Source of the DNA: an uncultured Bacteroidales bacterium | Lineage (GTDB): Bacteria > Bacteroidota > Bacteroidia > Bacteroidales > Muribaculaceae | Reading direction: 5' to 3' | Assembly: GCA_902786725.1 (NCBI GenBank) | Contig: CADADP010000018.1 | Location: 1-41,582 of the forward strand | DNA length: 41,582 nucleotides | Part shown: positions 36,501-41,582 of the stretch, in pieces | How positions within the stretch are numbered: position 1 is the stretch's first letter | How the letters are laid out: every line of letters starts with the position of its first letter | Notes under the pieces: generated by a model | Seen by the model: the letters and a program-made list of their open reading frames with translations, nothing else | What the model was told of the DNA's origin: nothing | The model's database searches: none | Translations under genes and position numbers: made by a program

Positions 36501-38498
36501 TCAGCTGCCCATCACATTGTTGGCCAACTGCACCACGTCGCCTATGTTCACCTCGCCATCGTTGTTAAGGTCGGCGGCTTCCTTAATGAAACCTTCGGGT
36601 ATCTCACCCATCGCAAAGTTGGCCAGTGCCACCACGTCGCTCACGTTCACTTCGCCATCACCATTCACGTCGCCCAGCATCACGTCGTCCCATTCGCCGG
36701 TCTTCTCATGAATGTCGAAGGTGATGCCGCGGAAACCGTTGTTCAGCCTACAAAGTTTGTGCAGACGAATAGTGTGCGTGCCGGCAGTGAGGCGCACGTT
36801 CTGGTACTGGTCGCCCAGCGATGCGTCGGTCGAGTATTTGGGAATGCCTGGCGTATATTGGTTGCCCAGGTTCTGGTACGACCAGGTGAAGAGTGTGTCG
36901 CTCGCGGTCCCGTTGGGCAGCAGTGTGCTACGCCACTTGGTCTTGTCGGGCAACACGTCGTTAAAGAACTCGTCGGCTGTGTAGGCCGCTTCCCTGAATT
37001 GGTCGCCGGAATTGTGACCGCCAAGCAGCACCGCATCGTCCTTAATCATCTCGGGATACGAGGTCTGGTTGGTTTTCAGTGGCTTGCCGTCGAGTTCCAG
37101 CACGTAGGCCTGAGCGTAGCGCTTAATCCACACCAAGTGGTCCATACCCTCAATTATGTTTCCGCCGGGCCCGTTGGCTCCCCAGCCGGCCTCGATGATG
37201 CGAGCGTCGTTATAGTTGGCGAAGGTGGCGATGTTTATGTTGGCCTCGCAGTCCTCGGGCACTGTGAATGTGTAGTCGTACCATGTGCCGAAGAAGTCCT
37301 GTATTTCCTTCTTGGTCACCACTTGGCGCTCTCCCCATCCCATGTCTCTCATGCGGTCGAAAGGCGACATGGGTTGAGATGTGTAGAGTGCGGTGCCCTT
37401 AAAGTTGAAGTCTCCTATTGCTACGCCTCCATCAATGGCCATGCCGTTCACGCTATCTTGGTCCACACGATAGGGACGGTCGAAGTTGGCTCCCCAGTTC
37501 GAGCCGCTTAGGAATTCATTGCTGTGATAAGCCACATCGCGGCCGCCCAAGTCGTATTCGAACCACGGCAAAATATAACTGCCGCCAACAGGGAAGTCGC
37601 GGCTTAGCATCTGCTGTTCTTCGGTCAGTTCTTCCACGCCATCGTTGTCGGTGTCGCGGTTAGCGCAGTAGAACTGCGAAAGAAGAGCCACAGAGAAAAT
37701 CTCCACGTGGGTGAACATTTCGGCGCTGGAGCCCTTGAATGTGATGCGGAAGCCGCGGCAGGGGTGAGTGAGCGCTATGTAGTCGGCGGTGGCATAGACG
37801 GTGTGTTTCTGTCCGTCGGCTTTCACGGGGTCGAAAGTGAAGAGGGTGTTGTCCTCGGTTCCATCTTCGTTTAAGACGGGAGACATATCTTGGTAGCCCT
37901 TGCTGCCAATCAGTTCAATTACCGGTGTGACTTCCATATCGGGATGCTCCTCATTGGTGACGCGGATGCAGAGGCTCGCCCACGGGAAGTACGCCGAACT
38001 CCATGCCTTCTGGTTGGGATGCCAGCCATTCTCGTTAGTGGAGAGCACCAAATCTCCGCCCCAATCATCACATTCGATGTCATATCCAATGGCAAACGAC
38101 AGACCATCGCCGATTTTGTATCCCTCATTGTCGGTTGGAGTGGGGTTGGCGTTATATGGAAAGTGCTTGTAGGTGGACCATCCGTTGCCTTCGGCCTCGC
38201 GTGTATATTCAAATCCGTTGGTAATTGTGAACTTCTCGCTCCCTCGTTGACTTATGACAACATCGTTGTTGCTATTCAGAATCGGCTGCCAGTCGTTAGC
38301 GCGAAGTTCGCCCGTGCTTGTCACCCACCAGAACCAGTCGGTGTCGCGTGGCCGGTTCAGGTAGTCGCGAGCCGCCTGGCGCTCAATGAACACTTTACGT
38401 GGCGCTATGCCGTAGGTCGATTGGATGCCGCCCTTGGCGTTGACGCTCAAGGCGGTAATTGCGCAAACTGCAATCAAAAAAGTAGTTCTAAATTTCAT
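36501..38498 (-). CDS. Secreted CBM6/35-like protein with C-terminal dockerin (paralogue C)
   Basis: 665 residues, tandem paralogue of the 34161 protein. It has the same signal peptide (MKFRTTFLIAVCAITALSV), an N-terminal beta-rich region (about 25-300; DWGGDLVLSTNENGWHPNQ, MEVTPVIELIG) and a CBM6/35-like region (about 305-600; YILPWFEYDLGGRDVAYHS, GTWYDYTFTVPEDCEANI, YVLELDGKPLKT, AGTHTIRLHKLC). The dockerin at 607-665 is almost identical to that of paralogue B. One difference is an Asp/Glu-rich loop (NRDTDNDGVEELTEEQQ) near residue 285, which itself looks like an EF-hand-type DTDNDG calcium loop. No enzyme motif. Own promoter at 38589-38619 and terminator at 36365-36405. Confidence 0.82.
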   Translation of the reverse strand: MKFRTTFLIAVCAITALSVNAKGGIQSTYGIAPRKVFIERQAARDYLNRPRDTDWFWWVTSTGELRANDWQPILNSNNDVVISQRGSEKFTITNGFEYTREAEGNGWSTYKHFPYNANPTPTDNEGYKIGDGLSFAIGYDIECDDWGGDLVLSTNENGWHPNQKAWSSAYFPWASLCIRVTNEEHPDMEVTPVIELIGSKGYQDMSPVLNEDGTEDNTLFTFDPVKADGQKHTVYATADYIALTHPCRGFRITFKGSSAEMFTHVEIFSVALLSQFYCANRDTDNDGVEELTEEQQMLSRDFPVGGSYILPWFEYDLGGRDVAYHSNEFLSGSNWGANFDRPYRVDQDSVNGMAIDGGVAIGDFNFKGTALYTSQPMSPFDRMRDMGWGERQVVTKKEIQDFFGTWYDYTFTVPEDCEANINIATFANYNDARIIEAGWGANGPGGNIIEGMDHLVWIKRYAQAYVLELDGKPLKTNQTSYPEMIKDDAVLLGGHNSGDQFREAAYTADEFFNDVLPDKTKWRSTLLPNGTASDTLFTWSYQNLGNQYTPGIPKYSTDASLGDQYQNVRLTAGTHTIRLHKLCRLNNGFRGITFDIHEKTGEWDDVMLGDVNGDGEVNVSDVVALANFAMGEIPEGFIKEAADLNNDGEVNIGDVVQLANNVMGS
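36508..36704 (-). repeat. Dockerin cassette, about 197 bp, copy 2
   Basis: Near-identical to 34168-34364. See the copy 1 entry. Confidence 0.85.
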
Positions 38499-38631
38499 AC
38501 CTTCAAATATTTGTTATTTATTAACTTTGGTTATATAAAGTGTTTTGGTTTTGCGTTAATGAACCGAGTGTAATTCCTCTACAATTCACAAAAGTAGATA
38601 AAAATACTTAAAAATCAAAAAAAGACTTTCG
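38425..38631 (-). repeat. Promoter plus signal-peptide duplication, copy 2
   Basis: Near-identical to 36061-36265, at an offset of about 2364 bases. It marks the upstream end of the tandem duplication. Confidence 0.85.
38589..38619 (-). promoter_or_regulatory. Promoter of dockerin paralogue C
   Basis: Minus-strand TACTTTTG (-7, 38589-38596) and TTTG (-33, 38616-38619) are 19 bases apart. Together with its copy at 36225 this is a natural pair of near-identical promoters. Confidence 0.6.
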
Positions 38632-38661
38632 ATTTTTTTAATGAACTTGGTTAATAAAGTG

Positions 38662-39633
38662 TTATTTTTCTCGGTTTATGATGTATGTGAACACTTCTTT
38701 TAGGTCGGCTGTCGCAGGCGAGTCGCCGTAACTGCCGAGGCAGAGGAATGCCTCATCGCGCATCCTGCTCATCACCTCGTGGGAATACTCTATGCCTCCG
38801 TTCTGCTTGGCGAATTCCACAAGCGTTGCCACCTCCTCGGGAGATAGGGCCGGTTGGCGTAGCAGAGTAGCCATCTCGGCGGCTTGCGCTGAGCCTTGCC
38901 TCAGCGCGTAGATAAGCGGCAAGGTCACTTTGCCTTCAAGCAGGTCGTTGCCGGTGGGCTTGCCCACGGTGGGGTCGTCGAAGTAGTCGAACGTGTCGTC
39001 CTTGATTTGGAACGCCTGGCCCAGCAGGTGAGCAAACTTCTTGATGGGCCCCAGCTTCTCGGGGTCGGCTCCGGCGGCCAGCGCGCCCACTTCCACGCAG
39101 GCGGTGAACAGGGCTGCCGTCTTGTAACTGATAATGTTCATGTAGGACTCTTCGGTGATGCTGTGTTGCTGAGCGTTGTCGGCCTGCTCTATCTCGCCCA
39201 CCGAGAGCTCCGCTCCCAGCCCCGAGAGCACGTTCATTATCTGTAAGTCGCCCGTAGAGGCCGAGCACACCAGTGCTTTGCTTAGGAAGAAGTCTCCGGC
39301 AAGCACGGCTATGTGGTTGTCCCACACGCTGTTGATTGTGGGTCGTCCGCGGCGCGTGTCGCTCCGGTCTATCACATCGTCGTGGATGAGTGTGGCGTTG
39401 TGCAGCATCTCCACCGCGGCACCTGCGCATAGCACGTTGGCGTTCACCTCGCCCAGCAGTCGCGCGCTCAGTAGCGCCAGCATGGGCCGCAACTGCTTCC
39501 CCTTAGCCTGCAGATAACGGGACACAATGGCGTTCATCATGGCGCTTTCGCTCTCCAGGAATGTGCGTATGATGCCGTTAAGCTCGTTCATCTCGGGCTC
39601 TATTTTGAGCAGTATGTTGTCGATATTAGCCAT
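38662..39633 (-). CDS. Trans-polyprenyl diphosphate synthase (octaprenyl type)
   Basis: 323 residues, all-helical prenyltransferase that extends farnesyl diphosphate with isopentenyl diphosphate to make the side chain of menaquinone. The first aspartate-rich motif DDVID is at residues 85-89 (LIHDDVIDRSDTRRG), and the second (DDTFD, in QIKDDTFDYFDD) is near 211. GKQLRP near 45-50 is the usual diphosphate-binding segment. Length and motifs fit the IspB/HepT group; the chain length cannot be read from sequence with certainty. It has its own promoter at 39673-39704. Confidence 0.92.
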   Translation of the reverse strand: MANIDNILLKIEPEMNELNGIIRTFLESESAMMNAIVSRYLQAKGKQLRPMLALLSARLLGEVNANVLCAGAAVEMLHNATLIHDDVIDRSDTRRGRPTINSVWDNHIAVLAGDFFLSKALVCSASTGDLQIMNVLSGLGAELSVGEIEQADNAQQHSITEESYMNIISYKTAALFTACVEVGALAAGADPEKLGPIKKFAHLLGQAFQIKDDTFDYFDDPTVGKPTGNDLLEGKVTLPLIYALRQGSAQAAEMATLLRQPALSPEEVATLVEFAKQNGGIEYSHEVMSRMRDEAFLCLGSYGDSPATADLKEVFTYIINREK

Positions 39634-39672
39634 TAGTTTGTTATCGTTTCCCTAAAAAATGCCGATTGTATG

Positions 39673-39704
39673 CAAAGATATTGAAATATTGTAGAAAATG
39701 CAAA
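39673..39704 (-). promoter_or_regulatory. Promoter of the polyprenyl synthase gene
   Basis: Minus-strand TATCTTTG (-7, 39673-39680) and TTTG (-33, 39701-39704) are 20 bases apart. Confidence 0.65.
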
Positions 39705-39779
39705 GAAATGCAAAAAATGTTCCGGTCATCTAAATCGCGGAACACGCGCGCTGTGCTAAAACTGATGCCTGCCGCGTCG

Positions 39780-40583
39780 TCACAGGGATATGGTCTCCAA
39801 GTCGTCGGGCACCACAATGTTACCGGTAAAGTGGCTGGCGGCCTCGGCGCTGTAGGCTTGCCGACGCGTTGACAGGGTGGTGTCCTCGGTGTGATACAGA
39901 AGCAGGTTCTTGACGTCGAGCCCCTGCGCCAGATAGCCGGCGTCGAGGGCTGTGCTGTGGTGCTTCTCGTAGGGGCGGAAGGTGGCTTGGTCGCGGTTCA
40001 GGCAGAAGGCCTCGGCCATCAGCCAGTCGGCCCCGCGCACGTATTGCTCTGTTACTGGATTATAAGGCTCATCGCCCAGGCACACAAGGCGCTTGCCACC
40101 GGGCAGAGTGGCTCTGAACCCGAATTGCTTGGTCTTGGTGCTGCCTATGTCAAAGAATGTCACGTCCATGTCGGCTACGGCAACGCTCTCGCCGTCGCTG
40201 ACCTCACGGATTATTATGGTGTCGCCTATGGCCTTCATAATCTTGGCCGGAATCAGCAGTTGGCAGATGGTGAGAAGCGCGTGTCGCACCTCGTCGTGGC
40301 AGTAGATGGTGAGTCGGCCGTGGTACTTGCCGCGATGCATCATTGGCGAGATTTTGCGTATCAGCCATATCACGCCCAGAATGTGGTCGGTGTGGCAGTG
40401 TGTGACAAAGATGTGGTGAATCTCCTCAAATGCGATACCTGCTTTGGGAATCAGACTCAGTATGCCGTTGCCGCCGCCTGCATCCACAAGCATTCCGCCC
40501 TTGTCGGTCTTGAGGTAGAAACAGGTGTTGTAGCAGTGGGTGCACATTGCGTTGCCTGTGCCCAGCATTATGATTTGCGACAT
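39780..40583 (-). CDS. MBL-fold metallo-hydrolase, RNase Z-like
   Basis: 267 residues. The zinc-binding motif HCHTDH is at residues 62-67, with further likely ligands in CLGDEPYN (Asp) and KHHST. The overall pattern (LGTGNA at the N-terminus, VDAGGGNG, later GFRATLPGGKRLVCLGD) fits the RNase Z/arylsulfatase-like branch. The substrate is unknown; the exosite that binds tRNA in true RNase Z is not evident, so I do not name it rnz. It lies 36 bases downstream of the histidine kinase gene on the same strand and is probably cotranscribed with it. The downstream synthase gene has its own promoter. Confidence 0.85.
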   Translation of the reverse strand: MSQIIMLGTGNAMCTHCYNTCFYLKTDKGGMLVDAGGGNGILSLIPKAGIAFEEIHHIFVTHCHTDHILGVIWLIRKISPMMHRGKYHGRLTIYCHDEVRHALLTICQLLIPAKIMKAIGDTIIIREVSDGESVAVADMDVTFFDIGSTKTKQFGFRATLPGGKRLVCLGDEPYNPVTEQYVRGADWLMAEAFCLNRDQATFRPYEKHHSTALDAGYLAQGLDVKNLLLYHTEDTTLSTRRQAYSAEAASHFTGNIVVPDDLETISL

Positions 40584-40619
40584 AGGTTGACTTACGTTTT
40601 AATGTTTGGCGGCAGAAAA

Positions 40620-41582
40620 TCAAGCGTTTCCGGCTCTCGGAATCTCAATGCAGAATGTGGTTCCGCGACCCAGTTCCGACTCCTTCACGTAGATTTTGCC
40701 GCAGTGATATTCTTCGATTATGCGTTTCACCAGTGTCAACCCCAGTCCCCAGCCGCGTTTCTTGGTGGTGAATCCGGGGGTGAACACGGTCTTGAAATTC
40801 TTGCGGGGGATGCCCTTGCCGGTGTCGCTCACAAGGATTTGCGCCGTCTGCGTGTTGCTGCTCACCGCTATGGTAAGGCTGCCTTCGCCGCCCATAGCGT
40901 CCACGGCGTTTTTAGTGAGATTCTCCATAACCCACTCGAATAGCGACTCGCAGAGCATCACGCCGCAATTTTGCTCGGGTGGTGTGGCCACCGTGAGTTG
41001 CACGCGCTTGGGAATGCGGTTGCGCATATAGTCCAGGCTGTGCTCCACGGCCTCGTTGATAAAGGTGAGTTCCTTGTCGGGCATGGAACCGATTTTCGAG
41101 AAGCGGTCGGCGATTACGCCCAGCCGGTTCACGTCCTTATCCATGTCGCTCACTATCGACTTGTCCACACCCAGGCTCTCCAGCATCTGCGTCCACGCCA
41201 TGAGCGACGAGATGGGGGTGCCTAGCTGGTGGGCCGTTTCCTTCGACAGGCCCACCCACACCTTGTTCTGCTCCGCCTTTTTCACGCTCACCAGCGCAAA
41301 GTAGGCCACCGCGATAAAGATAATCATCACGGCCAGCTGGATAAACGGGTAGTAGGCGAGCCGCCGCAGCACGGTCGAGTCCTCGTAGTAGAGGTGCTGA
41401 GTTGTGGTGGCGTCGATGCTGATGTCAATCTTGTTCTGCGACCCCTTGAGTTTGGCCAACTTTTGCTTGAGGAACTTCTCGTTGGTCTCCGACAGAGTGC
41501 CCAGCCCCATGCTATCCACCGGCTCGGGCAGGGTGAAGTTGCGGTGCAGAACTATGTTGTCCAGGTCGTCAACCAGCAGCAC
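40620..41582 (-). CDS. Membrane sensor histidine kinase (5' end outside the window)
   Basis: At least 320 residues; the frame stays open to the right edge, so the N-terminus is missing. The visible part starts with an extracytoplasmic segment, followed by one membrane helix near residues 77-100 (IQLAVMIIFIAVAYFALV). The phospho-acceptor H-box is in ETAHQLGTPISSLMAW. The N-box ENLTKNAVDAMGG, the G1 box VSDTGKGIP, the F-box and the G2 box GWGLGLTLV are all present, so the kinase core is intact. It senses an unknown signal and phosphorylates a response regulator, which is not encoded in the visible sequence. Confidence 0.9.
   Translation of the reverse strand: MLLVDDLDNIVLHRNFTLPEPVDSMGLGTLSETNEKFLKQKLAKLKGSQNKIDISIDATTTQHLYYEDSTVLRRLAYYPFIQLAVMIIFIAVAYFALVSVKKAEQNKVWVGLSKETAHQLGTPISSLMAWTQMLESLGVDKSIVSDMDKDVNRLGVIADRFSKIGSMPDKELTFINEAVEHSLDYMRNRIPKRVQLTVATPPEQNCGVMLCESLFEWVMENLTKNAVDAMGGEGSLTIAVSSNTQTAQILVSDTGKGIPRKNFKTVFTPGFTTKKRGWGLGLTLVKRIIEEYHCGKIYVKESELGRGTTFCIEIPRAGNA

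Noticed and set aside
34168-36704. Near-identical repeats as ends of a mobile element
   Set aside because: The repeats encode dockerin modules, no transposase or terminal inverted repeats are present, and the pattern fits gene duplication.
27488-38498. A true cellulosome gene cluster
   Set aside because: There is no glycoside hydrolase, carbohydrate esterase or multi-cohesin scaffoldin; each cohesin-like protein has only one such domain.

Overview
This window looks like chromosomal DNA of a gut Bacteroidales, most likely Muribaculaceae-like. The evidence is two SusC/SusD pairs, type I dockerin repeats, a T9SS-like C-terminal tail, a Bacteroidetes-type receptor of the OMP_b-brl_3 kind, and promoters of the Bacteroidetes -33 TTTG / -7 TAnnTTTG type with AT-rich 5' leaders. 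Coding DNA is roughly 55% GC and intergenic DNA is AT-rich. I see no tRNA, CRISPR array, transposase or phage gene. The family assignment is inference.

Layout. 1-222: a strong leftward promoter and a leader that resembles a Bacteroidetes rRNA leader; the transcribed gene lies outside the window. 223-3781 (minus): an operon of rlmL-like 23S rRNA methyltransferase, a polytopic membrane protein and pdxB. 3976-16041: two divergent SusC/SusD loci that share a 695-bp control region. The minus locus encodes SusC, a SusD-like_2 lipoprotein and a third lipoprotein; the plus locus encodes SusC and SusD. The control region carries about ten copies of a GTCNCTTAW motif in three palindromic clusters. 16219-18701 (plus): a nucleotide-sugar/steroid-type epimerase, then an L,D-transpeptidase and a two-SH3b protein. 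18803-20502: mscL and gapA, divergent. 20612-22133 (minus): a rubredoxin protein with the C-terminal half of an AHL-lactonase-type metallo-hydrolase, probably truncated and frameshifted, and an LpxL-like acyltransferase. 22299-27175 (plus): rhaM, a GH3-family adenylating enzyme and an outer-membrane beta-barrel receptor.

27488-38498 (all minus) is the most unusual part. Six secreted-protein genes alternate as dockerin, cohesin-like, dockerin, cohesin-like, dockerin, dockerin, mostly with their own promoters and terminators. The two cohesin-like proteins end in the same T9SS-type tail, encoded by a 92-bp stretch that is identical in both. The four dockerin proteins are non-catalytic by sequence: three are paralogues with a CBM6/35-like beta-sandwich, and one is a long multidomain adhesin-like protein. 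I propose a small surface-assembled, glycan-binding cohesin/dockerin complex with no enzymes. This is inference.

38662-41582 (minus): a polyprenyl diphosphate synthase, an RNase Z-like MBL hydrolase and a sensor histidine kinase that runs off the right edge.
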